Source: Brevibacterium sp. 239c (GTDB lineage: Bacteria > Actinomycetota > Actinomycetes > Actinomycetales > Brevibacteriaceae). From it: a stretch of 64,000 nt of DNA. The translations under genes were made by a program, and so were the position numbers. Where the stretch lies: contig NZ_FXZH01000002.1 in the NCBI RefSeq assembly GCF_900169365.1, forward strand, positions 124,001-188,000. The letters run 5' to 3'. The number at the start of each line of letters is the position of its first letter. Position 1 is the stretch's first letter. Below the pieces are notes generated by a model. It had not been told where the DNA came from, did no database searches, and worked only from the letters and a program-made list of their open reading frames with translations. Positions 1 through 8,256 of this stretch are shown piece after piece.

Positions 1-398
1 GCCGGGAGCACCCGCAGATCGGGATCTACGACCTGCACACCACCTCGGCGGGAGAAGCAGATCCCGTGTTCTCCGCCATCGCGGGGGAGACGATTCCGGC
101 GGTCCTCTTTCACCAGGAGGAGATGGAGCTGCCCGGCGGTGCCGAACTCCTGCTGACGGGATCCGACGCACCGATCCAGGGCTACCGCGTCGGCGAATTC
201 GCGTGGGGCACCCAGTTCCATCCCGAATCTGATGCCGCGCAGGTTCAGCTGTGGCTGAGTTCGGATCCCCTCCAACTGCCTGCGGGCAAAACCAATGAGT
301 CCATCACGGCCGAAGTCGCCGAGGCGGACTCCGATCTGATCAGGATCAACCGGGCACTCGCGCACAGCTTCGTCGACTTCCTGCGCGGACGCGAGTGA
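1..398 (+). CDS. Class I glutamine amidotransferase domain protein, C-terminal part
   Basis: The reading frame is open from the left edge, with the first full codon at base 3, and stops at 396-398, so only the last ~130 residues are present. The motif GTQFHPES carries the His-x-Glu pair that completes the catalytic triad of class I glutamine amidotransferases (GMP-synthase/GuaA-like fold). The upstream GEFAWG also fits. The nucleophile Cys lies outside the window. Stand-alone members of this family are often annotated as glutamine amidotransferases of unknown acceptor. No operon partner is visible downstream, because the next gene starts more than 100 bases later and is a transporter. Confidence 0.75.
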   Translation, partial: REHPQIGIYDLHTTSAGEADPVFSAIAGETIPAVLFHQEEMELPGGAELLLTGSDAPIQGYRVGEFAWGTQFHPESDAAQVQLWLSSDPLQLPAGKTNESITAEVAEADSDLIRINRALAHSFVDFLRGRE

Positions 399-539
399 AT
401 TCTGGAAGAGCCCCGGTGACCTCAGGGTTTGTTGAAAGCTGAATGTCAGCTGACAGCCGGTGGCGTTCTTGCTAGGTTGATCTCAGGCGCCGGTCCCGGA
501 CCGATCCTCCGGACGAATCGCAACCAAGCGCCCGTGAAG

Positions 540-2321
540 ATGAAACCTATAATTGAAAATTTTGGCCAGATCCACGACATTGCCGTTGTGGATTCCACTC
601 CGATCAGTGCAGACCGGATGACCACCGTTTCCCAATCCGTTGACGTATCAGCAGGCGGAGACGTCATAGCAAACACGGGCATCACAGCAGACACAGGCAT
701 TACAGCAGGTACAGACGTCACAGCGGCAGGCGTCGACCAGGCGATCGAGTCGTTCTTCGGTCCGATCGCTCAGACCTTCAGCGAGATCGTCTTCTTCGAA
801 CTCAACATCGGCGGACTGGGCATCCCGCTCATCGTCGTCTGGCTCATGGCAGCAGCCGTCTTCCTCACCATCTATCTGAGATTCCAGCCGGTCACAGGAC
901 TGAAGTACTCAGTCGGAATCATCCGCGGACGCTTCACCCGCAAGACCGACCCCGGGCAGGTCTCGAGCTTCCAAGCGCTCGCCACCGAACTCTCCGGCAC
1001 GGTGGGCCTGGGTAATATCGCCGGTGTCGCGGTCGCCATCACGATCGGCGGGCCCGGTGCTGCCCTGTGGATCATCATGTTCGGCTTCTTTGCCATGACG
1101 GTGAAGATGGCCGAGGCTACTTTGGGCGTGAAGTATCGCAAGGTCCATGCTGATGGGACAGTCTCCGGCGGGCCCATGTATTACCTGCGTGACGGGCTGG
1201 CTGAAATCGGGCGCCCGAAGTTGGGTAAGTTCCTCGCAGTCTTCTACGCAGTCACCACAGTCATCGGCGTGATCGGTGCAGGCAATCTGTTCCAGGCCAA
1301 TCAGGCGGCCTCGATCCTCGTCAAGGCCTCCGGTGGTGAGGGCAGCTTCCTCGATGGGAAATCCTGGCTCATCGGTGTTGTGTTCGCAGCGCTGACCGCG
1401 TTGGTTATCCTCGGCGGAATCAAGAAGATCGGGCAATGGACGTCGAAGCTGACTCCGCTGATGGCGATCCTCTACTTCTTCAGCGTCATCGTCATCCTCG
1501 CCGTGAACGTCGGAGAGATTCCGCACGCCTTTGCCCTCATGTTCACCGGCGCCTTCAGCCCCGACGGGGTGACCGGCGGAATCATCGGCGTTGCGATCGT
1601 CGGGATTCAGCGTGCCCTGTTCTCCAATGCCGCAGGCGTCGGCTCGGCCGGTATGGCCCATGCCGCGTCGAAGACGACGAAGCCAGCGACCGAGGGGTTC
1701 GTAGCGATGTGGGAACCTCTCATCGACTCCGTCATCATCTGCACCCTGACCTCACTGGCAATCATTACCACAGGCCTTTACGGATCGACGACCGAAGACG
1801 GAATCGGTTTGACGTCGGAGGCCTTCGCGACCGTCGCCGGTTGGTTCCCGCTTCTGCTGACGGTCTGCGTCGTCCTCTTCGCATTCTCGACGATCCTCGC
1901 CTACGGCTACTACGGTCAGCAGGCCCTGGGATACCTGACCGGCAACTCGAAGAAGGCAGACAAGGCCTATCAGATCTTCTGGATCCTGGCCGTCATCATC
2001 GGCGCGTCCATGTCGCTGGATTCGGTCATCGCGTTCTCCGATGCGATCTTCTTCCTCATGGCATTCCCCAACCTTCTGGGACTCTACTTCCTGTCGAGGA
2101 TCTTGCGGCTGGAGATCCTGCGCCTGCGCAAGCGCATCGATGTCGGAGTGATGCGGGAGATCACGCCCGCCGAACTGCAGGTGGGCATGGGTGACCATGA
2201 GCCGACCGCCGAGCAGATCAAAGCCGCCGAGGCGGGCCGTCGTCGCAAGCGGGACAAGTTGCGTGAGGTGCGGGATTCCCTCCGAGCAAAAAAATTGGAG
2301 CGTACGAAGAGGAGCGGCTGA
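540..2321 (+). CDS. AGCS-family amino acid (alanine/glycine):cation symporter
   Basis: This is an integral membrane symporter of the alanine or glycine:cation symporter family, expected to import Ala or Gly with Na+. The family signature region (SFQALATELSGTVGLGNIAG, then a GGPGA motif) and SGGPMYYLRDGL are clear. Several hydrophobic helices run from about residue 55 to the Lys/Arg-rich C-tail. The frame is open upstream to a TTG at 429. I place the start at ATG 540, but ATG 618 is also possible, and no strong ribosome site decides it. The long N-terminal stretch before the first helix holds near-repeats (ITADTG, ITAGTD, VTAAG), which is unusual for the family. A second AGCS gene lies at 13925. 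Confidence 0.85.
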   Translation: MKPIIENFGQIHDIAVVDSTPISADRMTTVSQSVDVSAGGDVIANTGITADTGITAGTDVTAAGVDQAIESFFGPIAQTFSEIVFFELNIGGLGIPLIVVWLMAAAVFLTIYLRFQPVTGLKYSVGIIRGRFTRKTDPGQVSSFQALATELSGTVGLGNIAGVAVAITIGGPGAALWIIMFGFFAMTVKMAEATLGVKYRKVHADGTVSGGPMYYLRDGLAEIGRPKLGKFLAVFYAVTTVIGVIGAGNLFQANQAASILVKASGGEGSFLDGKSWLIGVVFAALTALVILGGIKKIGQWTSKLTPLMAILYFFSVIVILAVNVGEIPHAFALMFTGAFSPDGVTGGIIGVAIVGIQRALFSNAAGVGSAGMAHAASKTTKPATEGFVAMWEPLIDSVIICTLTSLAIITTGLYGSTTEDGIGLTSEAFATVAGWFPLLLTVCVVLFAFSTILAYGYYGQQALGYLTGNSKKADKAYQIFWILAVIIGASMSLDSVIAFSDAIFFLMAFPNLLGLYFLSRILRLEILRLRKRIDVGVMREITPAELQVGMGDHEPTAEQIKAAEAGRRRKRDKLREVRDSLRAKKLERTKRSG

Positions 2322-2512
2322 CCCGTCGCTGAACCGATGGCCGCAATAGGTGTGAGCGCGTCGCAGATCCCGGTGACCCGGGAAACTTCCCTGGTGAGAA
2401 CATTTGCAGTAGTTTTCGGTCCGCGAACTGGCGGGAAAAGGTTGTGGGGATTTATCCTGGGAGACAAGACCTCTTGGTGTGCATCGGCTGAAAAGAGAGT
2501 CGTCTCGAAGTG

Positions 2513-2540
2513 TTGACTCGAAGTCCAGGACCGATATACT
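2513..2540 (+). promoter_or_regulatory. Sigma-70-type promoter of the DUF6230 operon
   Basis: TTGACT at 2513-2518 and TATACT at 2535-2540 are separated by 16 bases. This is a near-consensus housekeeping promoter, placed about 75 bases before the first ATG of the three-gene operon. It lies in the 294-base gap after the AGCS gene, in which I see no other gene. Confidence 0.6.
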
Positions 2541-2615
2541 CGTCGGTAACACCTGCTAGTAACTTACGTCACAATAGCGGCTCCGACATAGCAGTCGGTG
2601 TCGACAGGAGGATCA

Positions 2616-3230
2616 ATGAAGTTCCCGAAGTTCAACAGTCTTCGCAAGATCGGCTCGTCCCACACAGGACGGATCGCCCTTGTCGGAATACCTGCCGGCA
2701 TCGTCTCCGCAGCCCTGCTGGGAGGAGTCGCACAGGGTGCCGTACCGGTTTCATTCGCCATCTCGGGCACCCAGTTCAAGATTTCGTCCTCGCAGCTTGA
2801 GGGAACTGGGTTCTCCCAGTACAGCGGCACCGCAAAGGACGCCGAGGGCGTTGAGCACTCGGTCGTGACCGCCAACATGAAGGACGCCACGCTCAAAGAC
2901 CTCTGCCAGTCGGCCGTCACGAAGACACCGATGGGCAAGGTGGGCGTCCTCATCAGTGCAGGCGGCGGCAAGGAGCCAGCATCTGCGAAGAACCTGCAGA
3001 TCGGCATGACAGGACTCAGGGGCGACGCTGAGTTCAAGAACATTCGGATCGGCGTCGACGCATCAGACGTCAACACCAAGGAAAAGGGCTCCAAGGGTGA
3101 CTTCGCTCAGGACTCCGACACGGTGTCGATCAAGGACCTGAAGCAGGACTCGTGGAGCACCACGGCATCGGTCTTCACCCTCAAGGACATGAAGTTGAAG
3201 CTCACCGACGGAACCGAGACGTGCTTCTGA
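2616..3230 (+). CDS. DUF6230 family exported protein
   Basis: The protein has 204 residues. A short basic N-terminus (KFPKFNSLRK) is followed by a hydrophobic segment ending in AQGA (about residues 21-43), which acts as a signal peptide or anchor. The rest is a beta-rich extracytoplasmic domain with the family pattern FAISGTQFKISSSQLEGTGF, a conserved LCQS and a C-terminal TCF. I recognise this as DUF6230, common in Streptomyces and relatives and without a known biochemical role. The two conserved Cys (LCQS and the final CF) could form a disulfide. ATG 2616 follows the ribosome site AGGAGG; an in-frame GTG at 2598 would lie before that site. It is the first gene of an operon with DUF6114 and a Pro-rich secreted protein. 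Confidence 0.85.
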   Translation: MKFPKFNSLRKIGSSHTGRIALVGIPAGIVSAALLGGVAQGAVPVSFAISGTQFKISSSQLEGTGFSQYSGTAKDAEGVEHSVVTANMKDATLKDLCQSAVTKTPMGKVGVLISAGGGKEPASAKNLQIGMTGLRGDAEFKNIRIGVDASDVNTKEKGSKGDFAQDSDTVSIKDLKQDSWSTTASVFTLKDMKLKLTDGTETCF

Positions 3231-3898
3231 TGAAAGAAGCGGGTACAAGCGCCCAGCAGCTCAGTGAACAGGAGGCAGGTGTGCAGAAGACCAATGAACA
3301 GCGGACCAGCCTGCTCGCCTTGTCCCGGCGAAGTCGTCGCGTCGCTGAGCAGGAAACAGGTACTGAACAGGACACGATCGAGATGGAACGCTCCGAACAG
3401 GAGAACGACGGTTCGGCTCGGGAGGGGTCCCAGGAGGACGCCGGTTTTCGGCATTGGTGTCGGCAGCGGCCGTTCATCAGTGGACTGCTGGTCGTGGTCG
3501 GCGGAGTTGAGCTCTTCTTCTCCGGCCAGCTTGATCTGGGGAATCTGCAGATTCAGTTCGGAATCGAGGGTCTGCAGGCCACAGTCATTCCGATCGTGCT
3601 CGTTGTGCTGGGCGCCCTTGCGATCTTCAAGCCGACGCATCACGTGTTCTACGGAATCATTGCGCTCGTTCTTGCGGTCTACTCGCTGATCGGGGTGAAC
3701 CTCGGTGGGTTCATCGTCGGCATGCTGCTGGCGAGCATCGGTTCGGTTCTCGTGGTCGCCTGGATGGGTCCACGTGAGCCAAAGGCCAAGAAAGCCAAGA
3801 AGCTGAAGAAGTCCCGTAAAGCGGAACTGGACGCCGAGGCGCCAGCGGCTGAGCGGAGGGGAAGCCAGGATTCCGTCGGCGAAGAGGGAGATTTATGA
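3230..3898 (+). CDS. DUF6114 family membrane protein
   Basis: The protein has 222 residues. A charged cytoplasmic N-terminus of ~75 residues rich in Glu/Gln is followed by RQRPFISGLL and four hydrophobic segments (about residues 80-180). The C-tail is Lys-rich (KAKKAKKLKKSRK). The RPF motif and the GFIVGMLL helix match DUF6114, which in actinobacteria travels with DUF6230. The start ATG overlaps the DUF6230 stop (TGATG), so translation is likely coupled. Its function is unknown; the pairing suggests a membrane partner for the exported DUF6230 protein. Confidence 0.8.
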   Translation: MKEAGTSAQQLSEQEAGVQKTNEQRTSLLALSRRSRRVAEQETGTEQDTIEMERSEQENDGSAREGSQEDAGFRHWCRQRPFISGLLVVVGGVELFFSGQLDLGNLQIQFGIEGLQATVIPIVLVVLGALAIFKPTHHVFYGIIALVLAVYSLIGVNLGGFIVGMLLASIGSVLVVAWMGPREPKAKKAKKLKKSRKAELDAEAPAAERRGSQDSVGEEGDL

Positions 3899-4698
3899 AA
3901 ATGCCCAATCGCCGCACGGCGTCACTCGTTGCGGTACTCGCTCTGAGTGTCGCTTCGACGCTCAGTGCGACGGCGGCGGCCACGGCCGACCCCGCCGCCC
4001 CGCTGTGCAACTCACAGACCGGGTGTGAAAGTCCTGACGCATCCGGACCCGGAGAGAGTTCGAAGCCGAAGGTTCCGAGCTCGCCTGGTGCCCCGACGCC
4101 ATCACCGACGGACCCATCAACTCCGGGACCCAGCGAGTCGCCTGCTCCGACAGATGAGCCGACGGATCCAGCGACACCTGATCCCACCGAATCTGGAATT
4201 CCGACCAAGGAACCGACCGAAGAGCCGAGCGAAGAGCCGAGTGAGCCTGTCAAGGCGCAGAAAGATGACGACGCACCGATCTTCACGAAGACTCCGGCGG
4301 CAATGGGTTCTGAGTCGCTGTCGTTCAAGGGACTCAGCGGAATCGCCATCGTGAAAGTTCCTACGGCTGATGGAGGGTCCACCCGTGCGCTGAAGATCTC
4401 GGCGGATGAGATCAAGATCGAAGGGTTCTCGCTCACGGTCAGCCCTCCCGAGCAGGCTGGAGAGGGCGGACTGGTGACCAAGGCCGACACGATGACGCTC
4501 AAGGGAGACGTTGAGGTGTACATCGGGTCGATCACCGCGACGACGAAGGATGGTTCCTCGTTGACGATCGGCACCGACACGCCGCCGCCACTGGATGACG
4601 TGGAGCCCGGGTTGCTTCGAGTCACGATGGGGCTGGTCGGCTCCACTGCGGATTCTATTGAGTACACGAACACCGACCAGGCGATCGTCGAACCCTGA
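3895..4698 (+). CDS. Secreted Pro/Ser/Thr-rich protein with C-terminal beta domain
   Basis: The protein has 267 residues and its start overlaps the DUF6114 stop by 4 bases (ATGA). A signal peptide (MKMPNRRT, hydrophobic core, ATAAATADPAA) gives an extracellular protein. Residues ~35-125 are a Pro/Ser/Thr/Glu linker (PTDEPTDPATPDPTE-like), as in wall-spanning stalks. Residues ~140-267 form a beta-type domain with SLSFKGLSGIAIV and KISADEIKIEGFSL patterns that loosely resemble the DUF6230 domain of the first gene. Two Cys (LCNSQTGC) sit just after the signal peptide. I do not recognise a named family. The third place in this operon suggests the three proteins work together at the cell envelope. 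Confidence 0.75.
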   Translation: MKMPNRRTASLVAVLALSVASTLSATAAATADPAAPLCNSQTGCESPDASGPGESSKPKVPSSPGAPTPSPTDPSTPGPSESPAPTDEPTDPATPDPTESGIPTKEPTEEPSEEPSEPVKAQKDDDAPIFTKTPAAMGSESLSFKGLSGIAIVKVPTADGGSTRALKISADEIKIEGFSLTVSPPEQAGEGGLVTKADTMTLKGDVEVYIGSITATTKDGSSLTIGTDTPPPLDDVEPGLLRVTMGLVGSTADSIEYTNTDQAIVEP

Positions 4699-4734
4699 CC
4701 CGCCTCGGGCTGCGTTCGTACGCTGCCCATCGTT

Positions 4735-4780
4735 CAGGCCCCGTCTCCCACCACGTCACAGTGCTGGGAGACGGGGCCTG
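4735..4780. terminator. Strong hairpin terminator, probably bidirectional
   Basis: A perfect 16-bp inverted repeat (CAGGCCCCGTCTCCCA at 4735-4750 against 4765-4780) has a 14-base loop. It lies between the convergent DUF6230 operon and the AbgT gene, so it can end transcripts from both sides. Confidence 0.85.
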
Positions 4781-4844
4781 ACTTGGCTCCTGGCTGCGAG
4801 GACCTGCCGAACAGAACAGGGTGATCTTCGTCGGTCTCGACCGA

Positions 4845-6377
4845 TCACCGAACCGGTGCATCGGGGCCCAGCGGGATGCCCAGGCCCCACCAGAGGAAGA
4901 AGAGCAGGCTCCACATGATCGTCATGCACACCGCAAGCGGCAGGGTGTGGGAGGCGAGTGTGCCGATGCCGGCGGACTTCTGATAACGCTGCATGAAGCC
5001 AAGTGCAAGGATGAAGTAGGGGCTCATCGGGGTGATCGCAGTCGAGCCCGAATCGGCGATGCGGAAGATCGCCTGCGAGGTCTCGGGCGGAACCTCGAGG
5101 AGCATGAGCATCGGCACGATGACCGGGGCCATGATCGCCCACATCGCAGATCCGGAGGTAATGAGGACATTGACGACCGAGAGGACGAGCAGGACGAGGA
5201 CGAAGACCACCCAGGTGGGCAGGCCGAGTCCCATAAACAGCTCCGAGGTCGACACCGAGACGAGCATGCCGATGTTCGTCCACTCGAAGTATTCGAGAAA
5301 CTGGGCGATCGCGAAGAAGAGAACGAGGACTGGTGCCATAGACACGATGCCCTGGCTCATGAGCTTGGGGACATCGGCGAACTTCTCGACCGTGCCGTCG
5401 CGGAAGCCGTAGACGATTCCGCCGACGCCGAAGAGCATGGCGATGATGAAGGCGATGCCGGTGAGGAACGGGGACTCGCCGATCGGGCCGTCCCCGCGCA
5501 GCGGCGCATTGTCCGGCACGATGAGGACGACGATGAAGATGACCATCGCGAGCACGGCGACCATCGCGAGCTTGAGAGCCGAACGTTCCTTGTCGCTGAT
5601 GATGAGGTCCTCGTGCTCGGCGTCTTCATCGGCGTCGAGGTTCTGCCGCTTCGTGAGCACAAGTTCGGTGACGATGGTGATCACGATGGCCAGAAGGATG
5701 GAGCTGGCGATGTTGAAATACCAGTTGCCGATCGGAGTCACGATGTAGTCGGGATCGATGATGTTCGCCGCCGCCGAGGTGATTCCCGCGAAGATCGCGT
5801 CATTCGGCGTCGGGATGGGGCTGGCGTCGTAGCCCGATGCGATCGAGGTGTAGGCGACGATGACGCCGAGGACGGGGGACCGCCCGACCGCCTTGAACAC
5901 CATGCCGCCGAGCGGGACGAGGATGACATATGCCGCAGCCGAGGCGACGTGTGAGACCGTTCCCATGAAGGCGACGGTGAAGACGACGAGAGACGCCGGG
6001 ACTCGGGCGATCGAGACCTTCATGGCCGTCGACAGCAGCCCGGTGCGCTCGGCCAGTGCCACACCCATGATGACGACCATGATCGTGATCAGCGGAGGGA
6101 ACGACTGGTAGGCATCGAGCGAGGTGCTCACGGCCATCGCGATCCCGTCGCCGCTGAGCAGGTTGTTCACCGGGGTCCATTCCCCGCTGCCGGGATCGTT
6201 CACCCCGACTCCCATGACAGAGAGGACGAGGCTGAGGACGGCGAGGATCCCTGCGAGGATCCAGAACAGCCAGAACGGATGCGGCAGTCTGTTGCCGACG
6301 TTCTCGATGACATTGAGGAACCGGATGACTGCCGGGAGTCGTTCCTGAGTGGGTTTGTCGGAGGTGGTCGTTTCCAT
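4845..6377 (-). CDS. AbgT-family transporter
   Basis: The protein has 510 residues and about 11-13 hydrophobic helices. It belongs to the AbgT family, whose members import p-aminobenzoyl-glutamate or export sulfonamide-like compounds. Typical features are N-terminal NRLPHPFWLFW, the hairpin sequence SHVASAAAYVILVPLGG, GYDASPIPTPNDA and the late GSAMWAIMAPV/DSGSTAITPMSPYF motifs. The ribosome site AGGAG lies six bases before the ATG. It is the third gene of the unit GntR - creatininase-like - AbgT, though a 204-base gap separates it from the second gene. The partner amidohydrolase suggests a substrate with an amide bond, but the real substrate is not readable from sequence. Confidence 0.88.
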   Translation of the reverse strand: METTTSDKPTQERLPAVIRFLNVIENVGNRLPHPFWLFWILAGILAVLSLVLSVMGVGVNDPGSGEWTPVNNLLSGDGIAMAVSTSLDAYQSFPPLITIMVVIMGVALAERTGLLSTAMKVSIARVPASLVVFTVAFMGTVSHVASAAAYVILVPLGGMVFKAVGRSPVLGVIVAYTSIASGYDASPIPTPNDAIFAGITSAAANIIDPDYIVTPIGNWYFNIASSILLAIVITIVTELVLTKRQNLDADEDAEHEDLIISDKERSALKLAMVAVLAMVIFIVVLIVPDNAPLRGDGPIGESPFLTGIAFIIAMLFGVGGIVYGFRDGTVEKFADVPKLMSQGIVSMAPVLVLFFAIAQFLEYFEWTNIGMLVSVSTSELFMGLGLPTWVVFVLVLLVLSVVNVLITSGSAMWAIMAPVIVPMLMLLEVPPETSQAIFRIADSGSTAITPMSPYFILALGFMQRYQKSAGIGTLASHTLPLAVCMTIMWSLLFFLWWGLGIPLGPDAPVR

Positions 6378-6581
6378 GTCTTACTCCTGAAATCCAGGTG
6401 AGTGAAGGAGTGACAAGGCACGACTCGGCGATGCCCGTGAACTCCATCGGTCAAAGTGGTGGGAAGGAAGGCTGGCGGTAGGTGATGGTCTGGTGCGTGG
6501 TGGCCCTGCAGTGGCTGGCTCGCGCTCGGCTGCGAGCGGGGGAGGGGGAGTCCTGCAGGTCGGCTCAGGCGGTGGTTGCTG

Positions 6582-7373
6582 TCATAGGCGCAGCATCTCC
6601 CGGGCGTAGGCGGTGAGCTTGCCGGTGATCTCGCCTAGGATGTCCCGCCCGGCCTCGGCAGTTGCGGTACGGGGATCCCCGAGGACCCCGTTCTCGGCGT
6701 ACTGGTCGAAGGTGACCGCGCTCGATGGCGACTTGGTCCGGCTCAGTCGTGCCCGGGGGCCGAGCTCATCGAGCGTCGTGGCCCCGGGCGTCAGTCGCGG
6801 AGAGTCGACGAGGCGGTCATCGATGGCGAGGATCTGCGCGGTCTCTGACTCCCCGCAATGGCCGCTGACCTCGGTGCGCGGCAGAGCGGAGGTCGTCTCC
6901 GTCGCTAGGGCACTGACGGGCGAGTAGGCGAAGACCAGGTCCGGATGGGAGTCGAGAAGCGCCTGCTGGGCCACACCGAGTGCTGCCAGGTTGCCGCCGT
7001 GGCCGGTGATGACGAGGATCTTGGCGAATCCCGAATCGGCGAGTCTGCCGGCGACCGTGGTGACGATGTCGATGAAGGTCCGAGGGTCGAGGCTGATCGT
7101 GCCAGGGAGGAACTTATGGTGCGGAGACACTCCGTAGTCGATGCTCGGGAGGACGAAGGCTCTTCCTGCCAGCTCTTCGGCCACCGTGAGAGCCACATGG
7201 TCGGCGCGGATACTGTCCGTGCTCAGCGGCAGGGCATCGCCGTGCTGTTCGCAGGCTCCCACCGGGAGGATGAGAAGGCTGCCGCTGTCCTTGGCAAGCT
7301 CGACCTCGAGCGAGGTCAGCTCCCCGTAGGAGCGGATCGCCGGTCGGATCTCGCCTGGCGTTGGTCGTGTCAT
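6582..7373 (-). CDS. Creatininase-family amidohydrolase
   Basis: The protein has 263 residues, the usual size of the creatininase/MftE family of metal-dependent amidohydrolases. Likely metal ligands are visible: E42 and H44 in GACEQHGDAL, D53 in STDS, the His of ITGHGGN and the Glu of GHCGESET. True creatininases carry GHYEN where this protein has GHGGN, so creatinine is not the obvious substrate. Its start overlaps the stop of the GntR gene (ATGA). With AbgT downstream, it may cleave an imported amide or cyclic amide. An origin in creatine metabolism is possible because a creatinase lies 37 kb away, but that is inference. Confidence 0.82.
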   Translation of the reverse strand: MTRPTPGEIRPAIRSYGELTSLEVELAKDSGSLLILPVGACEQHGDALPLSTDSIRADHVALTVAEELAGRAFVLPSIDYGVSPHHKFLPGTISLDPRTFIDIVTTVAGRLADSGFAKILVITGHGGNLAALGVAQQALLDSHPDLVFAYSPVSALATETTSALPRTEVSGHCGESETAQILAIDDRLVDSPRLTPGATTLDELGPRARLSRTKSPSSAVTFDQYAENGVLGDPRTATAEAGRDILGEITGKLTAYAREMLRL

Positions 7374-8092
7374 CCCTCGGCTCCGTTCTGTGGGGCGGCC
7401 AGCGGTGAGGTGCCCTCGGAGCCTTCGTCGTTCGTCCAGTCTGCGAGGACGACGGTCTTGATCGCCTCGAGATGCTTGCGGGTCCGATGTGCGGCTTCGA
7501 ATCCATCCCCGCGTTTGATCGCGTCGAGGATGTCCGCGTGCTCATCGTGATCGCGCAGTCGGTCATAGGTGGTCCGGGCCGCCTGCTGAGTCCGCGAGTG
7601 GATCGCGAGCAGGGAGACGAGCATCTCGTGCAGGGCACGGTTTCCCGAGGCTCTGGCGAGTTCGACGTGGAAGTGTCCGGCCGGCACCGCTGTCTCGACC
7701 TGCAGTGCATTGTCGAGTGCAGACTCCATCGAGGCGACAGCCTCGACGTCTTGGACCTGAGCCGCCAGATCGGCGATGCCCGGCTCGATGGCGATGCGGG
7801 CATCGAGGAGCTCGATCGCCGCAGCAAGGTCGACGGGCACATAGTGCGGGTTGTCGAGGATGCGGCGGTTGATCGCTTCCCGCACATAGGTTCCCGAGCC
7901 GTGCATGAGCTCGACCGAGCCCGTGGCTTCGAGCCGGCGCAGCGCCTCGCGGACGGTGGGGACGGTGACCTCGAAGCGTTCGGCGAGGACCTTCGCCGAG
8001 GGCAGCGACTGGCCGGGCTGAAGATTCTCGGTTCGAATCGTGTGAACGATTTCTCGAGTGAGACGTTCGACGAGTCCGATAGTTGATGTCAT
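7370..8092 (-). CDS. GntR-family regulator (FadR/FCD type)
   Basis: The protein has 240 residues: an N-terminal winged helix (about 10-75: QSLPSAKVLAERFEVTVPTVREALRRLEATGSVE) and an FCD ligand domain with Asp/His metal-site residues (DARIAIEPGIADLA, HFHVELARASGN, HDEHADILDAIKRGD). ATG 8092 follows AAGGAG; an upstream TTG at 8107 would precede the ribosome site. It heads the creatininase/AbgT operon and probably controls it in response to a carboxylate-type ligand. A candidate operator lies just upstream. Confidence 0.88.
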   Translation of the reverse strand: MTSTIGLVERLTREIVHTIRTENLQPGQSLPSAKVLAERFEVTVPTVREALRRLEATGSVELMHGSGTYVREAINRRILDNPHYVPVDLAAAIELLDARIAIEPGIADLAAQVQDVEAVASMESALDNALQVETAVPAGHFHVELARASGNRALHEMLVSLLAIHSRTQQAARTTYDRLRDHDEHADILDAIKRGDGFEAAHRTRKHLEAIKTVVLADWTNDEGSEGTSPLAAPQNGAEG

Positions 8093-8105
8093 GCCACTCT
8101 CCTTC

Positions 8106-8130
8106 AAGTGTTTAAGTCATCTAATCACTT
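8106..8130. promoter_or_regulatory. Candidate GntR operator
   Basis: The inverted repeat AAGTG...CACTT spans 8106-8130. It contains GTCATCTAATCAC (8116-8128), whose reverse complement differs by one base from GTCATTAGATGAC at 9369-9381. The position, directly before the GntR start, fits autoregulation. Confidence 0.45.
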
Positions 8131-8256
8131 TGATATGTGTGTGTCAACGGTCACGTGCCGATCCGCTGCCGGCGGGCGCGACTGCGCCGGCTCGACGCGC
8201 CTGCGCCGCTTCAGTGCGCCTGCGCTGGCTCGGCGCGCCCGCGTCGGCCGGGGCCC

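Noticed and set aside
399..540. Glycine riboswitch before the first AGCS symporter
   Set aside because: I looked for the conserved aptamer cores and did not find them. The leader is short and without the paired architecture.
6582..7373. True creatininase feeding the creatinase at 44609
   Set aside because: The GHYEN metal motif of creatininase is GHGGN here and the gene sits with AbgT, so I kept only the family-level name.
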